From Saccharothrix australiensis (lineage in GTDB: Bacteria; Actinomycetota; Actinomycetes; Mycobacteriales; Pseudonocardiaceae): 64,000 bases of DNA. Positions 1 to 14,900 of this stretch are shown here, in pieces. The DNA lies in assembly GCF_003634935.1 (NCBI RefSeq), contig NZ_RBXO01000001.1, positions 3,435,501 to 3,499,500 of the forward strand. Direction: 5' to 3'. Within the stretch, counting starts at the first letter, position 1. Each line of letters begins with the position of its first letter. The position numbers were made by a program, and so were the translations under genes. The notes beneath the pieces are model-generated. The model had not been told where the DNA came from, searched no databases, and worked only from the letters and a program-made list of their open reading frames with translations.

Positions 1-1
1 G

Positions 2-2900
2 GTCGTGGAGAGCGTGGCGTTCGCCGCGCCCACCGTGCCGGTCGTGTCCACGGTCACCGGCCGGCTCGCCGTGTCCGGCGAGTGGGGCGATCCAAGCTAC
101 TGGGTCGAGCAGGTCCGCGCGGCGGTGCGGTTCGGCGACGCCGTGACGGCGCTGCACGGCGAGGGCGTGACGACCTTCGTGGAGATCGGCCCGGACGGCG
201 TGCTCTCGGCGCTGGGCGCGGACTCCGCGCCGGAGGCGGTGTTCGTCCCGCTGATGCGCGCCGGGCGCCCGGAGGAGCGGACCCTGCTCGACGCCGCCGC
301 CACCGTGCACGTGCGCGGCGTCCGCGTGGACTGGGCGGCGCTGCCGTCGGTGGCGGGCGCGCGCCCGGTGGAGCTGCCCACCTACGCGTTCCACCGCGGC
401 CGGTACTGGCCCCGGCCGACCGCCGGGTCGGGCGACGTGACCGCCGCCGGCCTGGCCGCCGCCGACCACCCGCTGCTCGGCGCGGCCGTCGCGCTGCCCG
501 ACTCCGACGGCGTCCTGCTCACCGCGCGGCTGTCCCTGGCCACCCACCCGTGGCTGGCCGACCACACCATCTTCGGCACCGTCCTGGTGCCCGGCACCGC
601 GTTCGTGGACCTGGCGCTGCGCGCCGGCGACCTGGTCGGGCGGGACGTGCTGGACGAGCTGACCCTGCACGCGCCGCTGGCCCTGCCCGCCCGCGGCGCG
701 GTGCACCTGCGGGTCGCGGTGGACGGCGACGGCGGCATCACCGTGTACTCGCGGCCCGAGGACGCCGACGGCCTGCCGTGGACCCGGCACGCGACCGGCG
801 CGCTCGTCGCCGGGAGCCCGGTCACCGGCCTGCGGCAGACCCAGTGGCCGCCCGCAGGGGCGTCCGAAGTGGACACCGACGGCCTCTACGACTGGTTGCG
901 CGACAACGGTTACGGCTACGGCCCGCTGTTCCGCGGCCTGCGGGCGGTGTGGCGGCGCGGCGACGAGGTGTTCGCCGAGGTGGCCCTGGCCGACCGGGAG
1001 GAGACCTCGCGGTTCGGCCTGCACCCCGGCCTGCTGGACTCCGCCCTGCACGCCGTGGGCGTCGGCGGCCTGCTCGACGACGCCGAGCAGACCCGCCTGC
1101 CGTTCTCGTGGACCGGCGTGCGCCTGTTCGCGCGCGGCGCGGACACCCTGCGGGTGCGGCTCACCGCGTCGGCCGGCGCGGTCGCGCTCGACCTCGCCGA
1201 CGGCGCGGGCGAACCCGTCGCCGAGGTGGCCGGCCTGCTGCTGCGCCCGGTGACCGCCGACCAGGTGGACGCGTCCCGCCGCGCCCACCGCGACGCCCTG
1301 TTCCACCTCGACTGGACGCCCGTGCCGCTCCGCGAGGCGCCCGCCGGGCGGTGGGCGGTGCTCGGCGACGCGCCGGACCTCGTGGCGGCGCTGCGCTCGA
1401 CCGGCGCGGAGGTCGGCACAGGGGTCGGCACAGGGGTCGGCGCGGCGGCCGACGCCGACTGGGTGGTCCTGCCGCTGCTGGACCGGGTCGAGCCGACCGC
1501 CGCCGCCGTGCACGAGCGCACCGCCCGCACGCTGGAGCGGCTGCGCGAGTGGTCCGCCGACGGCGGCCGGTCCCGGCTGGTCGTGGTCACCCGCGGCGCG
1601 GTGTCCGCCGCGCCGGGCGAGGACGTGGCGGACCTGGTGCACGCCGCCTCGCGCGGCCTGGTGCGGTCCGCGCAGTCGGAGAACCCGGACCGCATCGTCC
1701 TGGTCGACCTGGACGACCCGGCCGCCGCGACCATGCTCGCCGCCGCCGTGGCCACCGACGAGCCGGAGATCGCCGTCCGCGCGGGCACGCTGTCCGCGCC
1801 GCGCCTGGCCCGGCTCGCCCCGGCCGACGCGCCGTCGTTCGGCGCGGGACCGGTGCTGGTCACCGGCGCGACCGGCACGCTGGGCCGGCTCGTCGCCCGG
1901 CACCTCGCCACCGCGCACGGCGTGCGCGAACTGCTGCTGGTCAGCAGGCGGGGCCACGACGACGACCTCGCCGCGGAACTCGCCGGGTTGGGCGTGGCCG
2001 CCACGTTCGCCGCGTGCGACGTCGCCGACCGGGACGCCCTGTCCGCGCTGCTCGCCGACCGGCGGCTGACCGCCGTCGTGCACACCGCCGGCGTGCTGGA
2101 CGACGGCGTGCTGTCCTCGCTGACGCCCGAGCGGCTGGCCGCCGTGCTGCGGCCCAAGGTCGACGCGGCCGTGCACCTGCACGAGCTGACCCGCGACCAC
2201 GACCTGTCCGCGTTCGTGCTGTTCTCGTCCGGCGCGGCCACGTTCGGCAGCGCCGGTCAGGCCAACTACGCCGCCGCCAACGCATTCCTGGACGCGCTCG
2301 CCCAGCACCGCCGCGCCGCCGGGCTGCCGGCGACGTCCCTCGCCTGGGGACTGTGGTCCACCGAGGGCGGCATGGCGGGCACCCTGTCGGCCACCGACCG
2401 CGCCCGCATCGAGCGCGGCGGCGTGACCGGCCTGTCCGTCGCGGAAGGGCTGGCGCTGTTCGACGCGGCGATCGCCGCCGACGACCCGCTGGCCCTGCCG
2501 ATGCGGCTGGACCTGCGCGGTGACGGCCCCGTGCTGCCGCTGCTGCGCGGCCTGGTGCGCACGCCGGTCCGCCGGGCCCGCGCGGGCTCCGCCGCGCCGG
2601 CCGCGTCCCGGTTCGCCGGACTGGACGGCGAGGAGCGCCAATCGGCCCTGCTCGACCTGGTCCGCGCGCAGGTCGCCGCCGTCCTCGGGCACGAGTCGGC
2701 GGGTTCCGTCGCGGCCGGCCGGGCGTTCCGCGACCTGGGCTTCGACTCCCTGACCTCGGTCGAGCTGCGCAACGCCGTCGCCGCCGAGACCGGGCTGCGG
2801 CTGCCCGCGACCCTGGTGTTCGACCACCCGACGCCCAAGGCGCTCGCGGCGTTCCTGGCGGCGGAGCTGGGCGAGGCCGCCGCCGACGCGCCCACCGCCA
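2..2900 (+). other. PKS module w1 (partial): [AT end]-DH-KR-ACP
   Basis: Only the C-terminal part of the AT remains. Its YWVEQVR segment resembles the malonyl ATs downstream (YWVGQVR) rather than the methylmalonyl ATs (YWFRNLR), so malonyl is inferred. The DH has its His codon at 563-565 in an HxxxGxxxxP motif and its Asp codon at 1037-1039. The KR has the LDD motif (B-type) and Tyr at 2267-2269. The ACP Ser is at 2747-2749. Expected result is a 2-enoyl chain. A 12-base tandem repeat (about 1411-1446) lies in the structural KR half. Confidence 0.9.
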
Positions 2901-5900
2901 CCGCGACCCGCGCGGCCGACGACGAGCCGATCGCGATCGTCGGCATGGCCTGCCGCTACCCCGGCGAGGTCACCTCGCCGGAACAGCTGTGGGAGCTGGT
3001 CAGCCAGGGCCGGGACGGCATCACCGGGTTCCCCGACAACCGGGGCTGGGACCTGGAGGCGCTGTACGACCCGAGCGCCACCGTGCCCGGCACGACCTAC
3101 GCGACCGGCGGTGGCTTCCTGCACGATGCGGCCGACTTCGACGCCGACTTCTTCGGCGTCAACCCGCGTGAGGCGCTGGCCACCGACCCGCAGCAGCGGT
3201 TGCTGCTGGAGACGTCGTGGGAGGCGTTCGAGCGCGCGGGCATCGACCCGGCCGCGCTGCGCGGCAGCCGGACGGGCGTGTTCGCGGGCGTCATGTACTA
3301 CGACTACGCCGCGCGCCTGTCCACCGCGCCCGAGGAGCTGGAGGGCTACCTCGGCGTCGGCAGCTCGGGCAGCGTCGTGTCCGGCCGCGTGGCCTACACG
3401 TTCGGGTTCGAGGGTCCGGCGGTGACCGTCGATACGGCGTGTTCGTCGTCGCTGGTGGCGCTGCACCTGGCGGCTCAGGCGCTGCGGTCGGGCGAGTGCG
3501 ACCTGGCGCTGGCCGGCGGTGTGACCGTGATGCCGACGCCGGGCACGTTCACCGAGTTCAGCCGGCAGCGCGGGTTGGCGGAGGACGGCCGGTGCAAGTC
3601 GTTCGCCGCCGCCGCCGACGGCACGGGCTGGGGCGAGGGCGTCGGCATGCTGCTGGTCGAGCGGCTGTCGGACGCTCGCCGCAATGGCCACCGCGTGCTG
3701 GCCGTCGTCAAGGGTTCGGCGGTCAACCAGGACGGCGCGTCCAACGGCTTGACCGCGCCGAATGGTCCGTCGCAGCAGCGGGTGATCCGCCAGGCGTTGG
3801 CGAACGCCGGCCTCCGTCCGTCCGATGTGGACGCCGTGGAAGCGCACGGCACCGGCACGACTCTCGGTGACCCGATCGAGGCGCAGGCTTTGCTGGCGAC
3901 TTACGGTCAGGACCGTGACGAGCCGTTGTGGTTGGGTTCGGTGAAGTCGAACCTGGGGCACACCCAGGCGGCGGCGGGTGTCGCCGGGATCATCAAGATG
4001 GTCATGGCGATGCGGCACGGCGTGCTGCCCAGGACGCTGCACGTGGACGAGCCCACGCCGCACGTGGACTGGTCCGCCGGCGCCGTCGAGCTGCTGACGG
4101 AGGACCGGCCGTGGCCGGAGCTGGACCGCCCGCGCCGCGCGGCGGTGTCGTCGTTCGGCATCAGCGGCACCAACGCGCACACCGTCCTGGAGTTCGACCC
4201 GGCGGTCGCGGAGCGGGTCGAGCCCGTGCGGCGCGACCTGCCCGCCGTGCCCGTCACGCTGTCCGCGCGCGGTGACGACGCCCTGCGGGCGCAGGCGGAG
4301 CGACTGCGCACATGGGTCGAGGACAACCCGCACGCGCGTCTGGCCGACATCGCCGCCGCGCTGGCGACGACCCGGTCCGCGCTGGACGACCGGGTGGGCT
4401 TCGCCGCCGTGGACCGTGAATCGGCGTTGTCGGTGCTGACCGCGCTGGCGGCCGGTGAGCCCGCGCCCGGCGTGGTGCGGGATCGGCCGGCCGACGGCAA
4501 GGTGGCATTCCTGTTCACGGGTCAGGGTGCGCAGCGGGTCGGGATGGGTCGTGAGCTGCACGACAAGTACCCGGTGTTCGCGGAGGCGTTCGACGCCGTG
4601 TGTGCTGCTCTTGACATGCCGTTGGGCGAGTTGGGTGCGGGTGAAATCGATCGGACGGAGTTCACGCAGCCTGCGTTGTTCGCGGTTGAGGTGGCGTTGT
4701 TCCGGTTGTTCGAGTCGTGGGGCGTGAAGCCTGATTTCGTTGCCGGGCATTCGATCGGTGAGTTGGCTGCCGCGCATGTGGCGGGTGTGTTGTCGTTGGC
4801 GGACGCCGCCACGTTGGTGAAGGCGCGCGGGCGGTTGATGGGTGCACTGCCCGAGGGTGGCGCGATGGTCGCGGTGCAGGCGACCGAAGCAGAGTTGGAG
4901 CTGACCGACGGGGTGTCGGTTGCGGCGGTGAACGGGCCTTCCTCGCTGGTGTTGTCGGGTGTGGAAGAGGAAGTGCTGGCGGTCGCGGAGAAGTTTGCGG
5001 CGCTGGGGCGCAAGACGAAGCGGTTGGCGGTGAGTCATGCGTTCCACTCGGTGCTGATGGAGCCGATGCTGGCCGAGTTCCGCGACGTTGCCGAGTCGTT
5101 GGCGTATGGCGATTTGCTGGTTCCGGCGGTGTCGACGGTGACCGGCAAGTCGGTGACCGACGAGTGGCGGTCGCCGGAGTACTGGGTGGGGCAGGTGCGG
5201 CAGGCGGTGCGGTTCGCCGACGCCGTGACAACCCTGCACGGTCAGGGTGTCGGGACGTTCCTGGAAATCGGTCCGGACGGCGTGCTGTCCGCGATGGGCC
5301 GGGAGAGCGTGGACGCCGGGTTCGTGCCCTCGCTGCGCGCCGGCCGCGACGAGGCCGTCACGGTCACCACCGCCGTGGCGGGCCTGCACGTGCGGGGCGT
5401 CCGCGTCGACTGGGCCCGCTACTTCGCGGGCGCGGCGGGGCAGCGGCTCGACCTGCCCACCTACGCCTTCCAGCGCCGGACGTTCTGGCTGCACGACGTG
5501 CCGGACGGCGTGGACGTCGGCGCGGCCGGACTGCGCCCGGCGGACCACCCGCTGCTCGGCGCGGCCGTCGCGCTGCCCGACTCGGACGGCGTGCTGCTCA
5601 CCGGCCGGCTGTCGACGCGCACCACGCCGTGGCTGGCCGAGCACGTCGTCCACGGCCGGGTGCTGCTGCCGGGCACCGCGTTCGTGGAACTCGCCGTCCG
5701 GGCGGGCGAACTGGTCGGCTGCCCCGTGGTGGACGAGCTGACCCTGTCCGCGCCGCTGCCCCTGCCCGACGCCGTCCAGTTGCGGGTGGCGGTCGCGGCG
5801 GAGCGCGGCGGGACGCGGTCGTTCGAGGTGTTCTCCCGGCCCGAGCACGCGGCCGACGACGAGCCCTGGACCCGGCACGCGAGCGGTGCCCTGCGCGCCG

Positions 5901-8900
5901 AGGAGCCGGTGGACGCCCCGTCCGCCGAGCCGCCCGCGGGCGCGGAACCCGTCGACGTGGCGGAGCTGTACCCGGCGATGGCCGAGGCGGGCCTGGCCTA
6001 CGGGCCGCGCTTCCGGGGCCTGCGGTCGGCGTGGCGGCACGACGGCGAGGTCTTCGCCGAGGTCGCGCTGCCCGACGGCGAGCAGGACGCCGGCCGGTAC
6101 GCGGTGCACCCGGCGCTGCTCGACGCGGCGCTGCACGCGATCGGCGCGGCCGGGCTCGTGACCGACACGGCGCTGCCGTTCTCCTGGTCGGGCGTGCGGC
6201 CCGGCGCGGTGGGCGCGACGGCGCTGCGCGTGCGCCTGACGCCGCTGGGCGGCGACTCGTTCGCCTTGGCGGCCACCGACCCGACGGGCGCGCACGTGGT
6301 CAGCGTCGACGCGCTCGCGCTGCGCCCGGCGACCGCCGAGGCGACCACCGCCCGGCACGACGCGCTGTTCGGCGTCGACTGGGCGCCGCTGACGCCGGCG
6401 GCCGGCACGCCCGCCACGTGGTCGGTCGGGCCGGAACTGCCCGCGACCGCGTCGGACGTGGTGGTGCTCCAGGTGCCGCCCGCGACCGGCGACGTGGTGG
6501 CGGCGGTCCACGCGACCACCGCCCGCGTGCTCGCCGACGTCCGCGCCTTCCTGGCCGACGACCGGTTCGCGGACTCGCGGCTCGTGGTGGCGACGGCGGG
6601 CGCGGTGGCGGTCGGCGACGAGGACGTGACCGACCTCGCCGGCGCGGCCGTGTGGGGCCTGGTGCGCACCGCCCAGTCGGAGCACCCGGACCGGATCGTG
6701 CTCGTGGACGTGGACGCCGCACCGGCGCCCGAGGCGCTGTCCGGCCTGGTCGACCTGGACGAGCCGGAGGTCGCCGTGCGCGGCGGCACCGCGTTCGCGC
6801 CGCGGCTGGCCCGCGTGCGTTCGGCGGGCGGGTTCGGCGCGTTCGGCTCCGGGACCGTCCTGGTGACCGGTGCGGCGGGCACGCTGGGCGGGCTGGTGGC
6901 CCGCCACCTCGTCGCCGCGCACGGCGTCCGCGACCTGCTGCTGGTGAGCCGGCGCGGCGCGGCGGCCGAGAACGCCGCCGCGCTGTCGGCCGACCTGGAG
7001 GCGTCGGGCGCGGCGGTGGAGTGGGTGGCGTGCGACGTGTCCGACCGGGACGCCGTGCGCGCCCTGGTCGACGGGCGCGAGCTGTCCGCCGTCGTGCACA
7101 CGGCGGGCGTGCTGGACGACGGCGTGCTGTCGTCGCTGACGCCCGAGCGGCTCGCGGCGGTGCTGCGGCCGAAGGTCGACGCCGCGTGGCACCTGCACGA
7201 GCTGTCCGGTGAGCTGTCCGCGTTCGTGCTGTTCTCGTCGGCGTCGGGTGTGTTCGGCAACGCCGGTCAGGCCAACTACGCCGCCGCGAACGCGTTCCTG
7301 GACGCGCTCGCCCAGCACCGCCGCGCCGCCGGTCTGCCGGCGACGTCGCTCGCCTGGGGCCTGTGGGAGACCGAGGGCGGCATGGGCGGCGGGCTCGCCG
7401 ACGCCGACCGCGACCGCATGACCCGCTCGGGCGTTTCCGGCCTGGGCGAGCGGGAAGGGCTGGCCCTGCTCGACGCCGGCGTGGCCGCCGACCGGGCGCT
7501 GCTGGTGCCGGTGCGGCTCGACCTGCGCCCGCGCGGCCCGGTGCCGCCGCTGCTGCGTGGCCTGGTGCGGCAGCGGTCGCGCCGGGCCGCCGGCCGGGCG
7601 GCCGACACCCCGCTCGCCGCGCGCCTGGCGGGGCTGCCGGACGCCGAGCGCGACCGCGTCCTGCTGGACCTGGTCCGCACGCACGTCGCCGCCGTCCTCG
7701 GGCACGCGGCGGTCGGCGCGGACCGCACCTTCCGCGACCTGGGTTTCGACTCGTTGACGGCGGTGGAGCTGCGCAACGCGCTGTCCGCCGCGACCGGCGT
7801 GCGGCTGCCCGCGACCCTGGTGTTCGACCACCCGACGCCGCCGGCGCTGGCGCGGCACCTGGCCGCGGAGCTGGTCGGCGCGGACCAGCCCGTGACCGTC
7901 ACCCCGGTGGTGAAGCGGGTGGACGACGACCCGGTCGTGATCGTGGGCATGGCGTGTCGGTACCCCGGCGGGGTGTCCTCGCCGGAGGGGTTGTGGGAGC
8001 TGGTCGCGGGCGGTGTGGACGCGATTTCCGGCTTCCCGACCGACCGCGGTTGGGACATCGCCGGGTTGTACGACCCGAACCGGGAGCGGGCGGGCACCAC
8101 CTACACGGATCAGGGTGGTTTCCTGCACGACGCGGCGGAGTTCGACGCGGGGTTGTTCGGGATTTCGCCGCGTGAGGCGTTGGCGATGGATCCGCAGCAG
8201 CGGTTGTTGTTGGAGACGTCGTGGGAGGTGTTGGAGCGGGCGGGTGTGGACCCGTTGTCGTTGCGCGGCAGTCGGACGGGTGTGTTCGCGGGCGTCATGT
8301 ACTACGACTACGGCGCTCGGCTCTCGTCGGTGCCGGACGACGTCGAGGGATACCTGGGCACCGGCACCGCACCCAGCGTGGTGTCCGGGCGTGTGGCTTA
8401 CACGTTCGGGTTCGAGGGTCCGGCGGTGACGGTGGACACGGCGTGTTCGTCGTCGTTGGTGGCACTGCACCTCGCCGCACAGGCGCTGCGCAGCGGTGAG
8501 TGCGACATGGCGTTGGCGGGCGGTGTCACCGTCATGTCGACGCCCTACACGTTCACCGAGTTCAGCCGGCAGCGCGGGTTGGCGGCGGACGGTCGGTGCA
8601 AGGCGTTCGGCGCGGGTGCGGACGGCACCGGGTGGGGTGAGGGTGTCGGCATGCTCCTGGTGGAGCGGTTGTCGGACGCCCGTCGGTTGGGGCATCCGGT
8701 GTTGGCGGTGGTCAAGGGTTCGGCGGTGAACCAGGACGGCGCGTCCAACGGCCTGACCGCGCCGAATGGTCCTTCGCAGCAGCGGGTGATCCGGCAGGCC
8801 CTGAGCAGCGCCGGTCTTCGTCCGTCCGATGTGGACGCTGTCGAGGCGCACGGCACGGGCACGAGCCTTGGCGACCCGATCGAGGCCCAGGCGCTGCTGG

Positions 8901-11900
8901 CGACCTACGGGCAGGACCGCGACGAGCCGCTGTGGCTCGGGGCGATCAAGTCGAACCTGGGTCACACCCAGGCGGCGGCGGGTGTCGCCGGTGTGATCAA
9001 GATGGTCATGGCGATGCGGCACGGCGTGCTGCCGAAGACCCTGCACGCCGACGAGCCGTCGCCGCACGTGGACTGGTCGTCGGGCGCGGTCGAGTTGCTG
9101 ACGTCGTCGCGGGAGTGGCCTGCGGTGGGGCGTGCGCGGCGGGCGGCGGTGTCGTCGTTCGGCATCAGCGGCACCAACGCCCACGTGATCCTGGAACAGC
9201 CGCCCGCCCAGCCGGTTCCGGCCGTTGTGGTCGAGGACGGGCGGGTGCACGCGCTGGCGGTGTCCGGGCGTGACGTCCAGGCCCTGAGGGCACAGGCCGA
9301 GCGGGTGCGGTCGACGGTGGCCGGGGGTGTTCCGCCGGCGGACGTGGCCTTCTCGCTGGCGACCGGCCGCGCCGCGCTCGACCACCGGGCGGTGGTCGTC
9401 GGGACCGACCGGGACGAACTGCTGGACGGGCTCGCCGCCCTGGCCGAGGGCGTCCCGTCGTCCGCGGTCGTGGAGGGCACGCCGGTCGAGGGCGATCTGG
9501 CGTTCCTGTTCACGGGTCAGGGTGCGCAGCGCGTCGGGATGGGTCGTGGGCTGTATGCGGCTTTCCCGGTGTTCGCGGAGGCTTTCGACGCGGTGTGTGC
9601 CGCGTTCGACATGCCGTTGGGCGACTTGGGCGCGGATGAGATCGATCGGACGGAGTTCACGCAGCCGGCGTTGTTCGCGGTCGAGGTGGCGCTGTTCCGG
9701 TTGGTGGAGTCGTGGGGTGTGCGGCCCGATCTCGTCGCCGGGCATTCGATCGGTGAGCTGGCCGCCGCGCATGTCGCCGGCGTGCTGTCGTTGGAGGACG
9801 CCGCGACGCTGGTCAAGGCGCGCGGTCGGTTGATGGGCGCCTTGCCCGAGGGCGGGGCGATGGTCGCCGTGCAGGCGACCGAGGATGAGCTTGACCTGAC
9901 CGATGGCGTGTCGGTCGCGGCCGTCAACGGACCTTCCTCGATCGTGCTGTCCGGTGTCGAACAGGAAGTGCTGGCGGTCGCGGAGGTCCTTGCGGCGCAG
10001 GGGCGCAAGACCAAGCGGTTGACCGTGAGCCACGCGTTCCACTCGGTGCTGATGGAGCCGATGCTCGCCGAGTTCCGGGCAGTCGCGGAGTCGCTGACGT
10101 ACTCGGACCTCGCGATCCGGGCGGTGTCCACGGTGACGGGCAAGCCCGTGGTCGACGAGTGGCGCTCGCCGGAGTACTGGGTGGGGCAGGTGCGGCAGGC
10201 GGTGCGGTTCGCCGATGCCGTGACGACCCTGCACGAGCAGGGCGTGCGGACGTTCCTCGAACTCGGCCCGGACGGGGTCTTGTCCGGCATGGGTCGCGAG
10301 AGCGCCGCCGAGGACGAGTTCGTGCCCGCGCTGCGCGCCGACCGGCCCGAGACGCGGTCGGTCGTGACGGCGGTCGCCCGCCTGCACGCGGCGGGTGTCG
10401 CGGTGGACCGCGCGGCGTTCTTCGGGACGCCCGGCGCGCGGCGGACCGAGCTGCCGACGTACCCGTTCCAGCGGCGGCGGTACTGGCTGGACGCCGGCCC
10501 CGCGGCGGGCGACGCCGGCGCGCTGGGCCTCGCGGCGACCGACCACCCGCTGCTCGGCGGCGTGGTGGCGTTGCCGGACTCCGGCGGCGCGCTGGTCACC
10601 GGTCGCGTGGCCCGCGCGAGCACCCCGTGGCTCGCGGACCACGCCGTGCACGGCGAGGTGGTGCTGCCCGGCGCGGCGCTGGTGGACCTGGTGCTGCGCG
10701 CGGGCCGCGAGGTCGGCGCGCCGGCGCTGGTGGAGCTGACCCTGGCCGCGCCGATCGCCGTGCCGGCGCACGGCGGGGTGGCGGTGCAGGTGGTGGTGGG
10801 CGCGGACGACGCCGGGCAGCGCCCGGTGACCGTGTACGCGCGGCCGGACGACGCGGCCGCCGACGAGTGGACCCGGCACGCGTCCGGTGTGCTGGGCGCG
10901 CACGCGGCCGACCCGGAGCCGGCCTGGGCGGAGTGGCCGCCGTCCGGTGCGGAGCGGGTGGACCTCGACGGGCACTACGCGGCGCTGGGCGCGGCCGGGC
11001 TCGGCTACGGACCGGCGTTCCAGGGCTTGCGGGCGGCGTGGCGGCGGGCCGGCGAGGTGTTCGCGGAGGTCGAGCTGCCCGACGGCGTGGCCGTCGACGG
11101 CTACGGCCTGCACCCGGCGCTGCTGGACGCGGCGCTGCACGCGATCGGGGTGGGCGACCTGGTCGACACCTCGGACGGCGCGGTGGTGCCGTTCGCGTGG
11201 TCCGGTGTCGCCCTGCACGCCGTGCGCGCCACGTCCCTGCGGGTCCGGATCACCGGGCGCGGCGGCGCGGTGTCGCTGGCGCTGGCCGACGGCCTCGGGC
11301 AGCCGGTGGCGTCGGTGGGGTCACTGGCGCTGCGCCCGGCGGAACGCGCGGTCGGCCGCACCGGTCACGACGCCCTGTTCCGGCTGGAGTGGGTCGCCAC
11401 GACCCCCGGCACGCCGTCGGCCGACCGCGCGGTGGCCGGTGGTTCGGCCGCCGAGGCGCACACCGTGCTGCCGCCCGCGAACAGCGTGCGGGACGCGGTG
11501 AACGACCTGGTCGACCTGCTGCGCGAGCGGCTGGCCGACGACGGGGCGCTGGTCCTGGTCACGCGCGGTCTGCTGGAGGGCGACGAGGTCGCCGCCGCCC
11601 GCTGGGGCCTGGTGCGCTCGGCGCAGTCCGAGCACCCCGGCCGGTTCGTCGTCGTGGACGTCGCGGACGACGCGGACCTGGCGCTGGTCCCGGCGGCGGT
11701 CGCGACGGGCGAGCCGCAGGTGGCGGTCCGGGACGGCCGCGTGCTGGTGCCGCGCCTGGCGCGGGCCAGGGTGGGCGGCGCGCCGTTCGCCGGGTTCGAC
11801 CCGGCCGGGGCGGTGCTGGTCACCGGCGCGTCCGGCACGCTGGGCCGGCTCGTCGCGCGGCACCTGGTCACCGCGCACGGCGTGCGGGACCTGCTGCTGG

Positions 11901-14900
11901 TCAGCCGGCGCGGCGAGGCCGCCGACCTCACCGCCGACCTGGTCGCGGCGGGCGCGTCGGTGCGGTGGGCCGCGTGCGACGTCGCCGACCGCGACGCCCT
12001 GGCCGCCGTGCTGGCCGGGCAGCGCCTCACCGGCGTCTTCCACACGGCCGGTGTGCTGGCCGACGGCGTCCTGACCTCGCTCACCCCGGAGCGGGTGGAT
12101 CGCGTGCTGCGGCCCAAGCTGGACGCCGCGCGCCACCTCGACGAGCTGACCCGCGACCACGACCTGGCGGCGTTCGTGCTGTTCTCGTCGGCGGCCGGCG
12201 TGTTCGGCACGGCGGGTCAGGGCAACTACGCGGCGGCCAACGCCGCGCTGGACGCCCTGGCGGTGCGCAGGCGGGCCGCGGGGCTGCCCGCGATGTCGGC
12301 CGCGTGGGGCCTGTGGGCGGACAGCGGCATGGGCGGCGGCCTCGGTGACGCGGACCTGCTGCGCATGGCGCGCGCCGGCGTCACCGGGCTGTCGGCGGAG
12401 GACGGCCTGGCGCTGCTCGACCTGGCGCTGGCCGACGACGCCGCGACCCTGGTGCCGATGCGGCTCGACCTCGCGGCCGTCCGGGCGCGGGCGGCGGAGG
12501 ACGGCGTGCCGCCGCTGCTGCGCGGCCTGGTGGCGACGCCGGTCCGGCGGGCCGCCGGCCGGACCGCCTCGGGCGGCCTGGCCGACCGGCTCGCCGGGCT
12601 GACCCCCGCGCGGCGGACCGACGAGCTGGTCGCGCTCGTGCGGGCGCGCGGCGCGGCCGTCCTCGGGCACCCGGACGCCGGGGCGGTGACGCCCACCCGG
12701 TCGTTCCGGGACCTGGGCTTCGACTCGCTCAGCGCCGTGGAGCTGCGCAACGCGCTCAACGCCGAGACCGGGCTGCGGCTGCCCGCGACCCTGGTGTTCG
12801 ACCACCCGACCCCGGTGGCGCTGGCGGACTTCCTGCTCGGCGAGCTGTTCGGCGTCGCCGAAGCGCCCGACGCGCCCGCGCCGGTCGCGCCGCCGTCCGA
12901 CGACCCCGTGGTGATCGTCGGCATGGCGTGCCGCTACCCCGGCGGCGTGTCGTCGCCGGAGGACCTGTGGCGGCTCGTGCTCGACGGGACCGACGCGATC
13001 TCGGGCTTCCCGCTCGACCGGGGCTGGCCGGTGGACGACCTGTTCGACGCCGACCCCGGACGCGCCGGCACCAGCTACACCGACCAGGGCGGCTTCCTGC
13101 GCGGCGCGGCGGAGTTCGACGCCGGTTTCTTCGGCATCTCGCCGCGTGAGGCGTTGGCGATGGACCCGCAGCAGCGGTTGTTGCTGGAGACGTCGTGGGA
13201 GGCGTTCGAGCGGGCCGGGATCGACCCGTCCGGGATGCGCGGCAGCCGGACCGGGGTGTTCGCGGGCGTGATGTACCACGACTACGGGTCGTGGCTGACC
13301 GAGATCCCCGAAGGCGTCGAGGGGTACCTGGGCACCGGGACGTCGGGCAGCGTGGCGTCCGGCCGGGTGTCGTTCACGTTCGGGTTCGAGGGTCCGGCGG
13401 TGACCGTCGACACGGCCTGCTCGTCGTCCTTGGTGGCGTTGCACTTGGCCGCGCAGGCGCTGCGCAACGGCGAGTGCGACATGGCGCTGGCCGGTGGCGT
13501 GACCGTCATGGCGACGCCCGGCACGTTCCTGGAGTTCAGCCGCCAACGCGGCCTCGCGGCGGACGGCCGGTGCAAGGCGTTCGCGGCGGCGGCCGACGGG
13601 ACGGGCTGGTCCGAGGGCGTCGGGATGCTCCTGGTCGAGCGGATGTCCGACGCCGTGCGCAAGGGCCACCGCATCCTGGCGGTGGTGCGCGGTTCGGCGG
13701 TGAACCAGGACGGCGCGTCCAACGGTTTGACCGCGCCGAACGGCCCGTCGCAGCAGCGGGTGATCCGCCAGGCGTTGAGCAGCGCGGGTCTCCGTCCGTC
13801 CGATGTGGACGCCGTGGAGGCGCACGGCACCGGCACGCGGCTCGGTGACCCGATCGAGGCGCAGGCGTTGCTGGCCGCCTACGGCCAGGACCGCGACGAG
13901 CCGCTGTGGTTGGGCTCGGTGAAGTCGAACCTGGGCCACACCCAGGCCGCCGCCGGTGTCGCCGGGATCATCAAGATGGTCATGGCGATGCACGAGGGAG
14001 TGCTGCCCAGGACGCTGCACGTGGACGAGCCGACGCCGCACGTGGACTGGTCGGCCGGCGCCGTCGAGCTGCTGACCGACAACCGGCCGTGGCCGGAGCT
14101 GGACCGCCCGCGCCGGGTCGCCGTGTCGTCGTTCGGCATCAGCGGCACCAACGCGCACACCATCCTGGAGGAGCCCCCGGCCGCGGAGCCGGCGCCGGTC
14201 GAGCCCGTCGTGACGGCGCCCGTCGTGCCGTGGGTCGTGTCGGCGACGAGCCCGGAGGCGTTGGCGGCGCAGGCCGCGCGGCTGCGGGACGCCGACGTGC
14301 CCCTGCTGGACGGCGCCTACTCGCTGGCCACCGGGCGGGCCGCCCTCGACGAGCGGGCGGTCGTGGTCGCCGCCGACCGGGACGAGCTGGTGGCGGGCCT
14401 CAGCGCGCTGGCCGACGGCCGTGCTTCCGCGTCGCTGGTGCGCGGCCCCGTGACGGCGGGACGCCTGGCGTTCCTGTTCACGGGCCAGGGCGCCCAGCGG
14501 GTCGGGATGGGTCGTGAGCTGTATGCGGCGTTCCCGTTGTTCGCCGAGGCGTTCGACGCGGTGTGTGCCGCGTTCGACATGCCGCTGGGCGAGCTTGGCC
14601 CGGACTTGATCGATCGGACCGAGTACACCCAGCCCGCGCTGTTCGCGATCGAGGTGGCGTTGTTCCGGTTGGTGGAGTCGTGGGGCATCCGGCCCGACTT
14701 CCTCGCCGGGCACTCCATCGGTGAGCTTGCCGCCGCGCACGTGGCGGGTGTGTTGTCGTTGGAGGACGCGGCGACGCTGGTCAAGGCGCGCGGCCGGTTG
14801 ATGCAGGCCCTGCCGGAAGGTGGGGCGATGGTCGCGGTGCAGGCGACCGAGGCCGAGGTCGAGCTGACGCCGGGTGTGTCGGTCGCGGCGGTGAACGGGC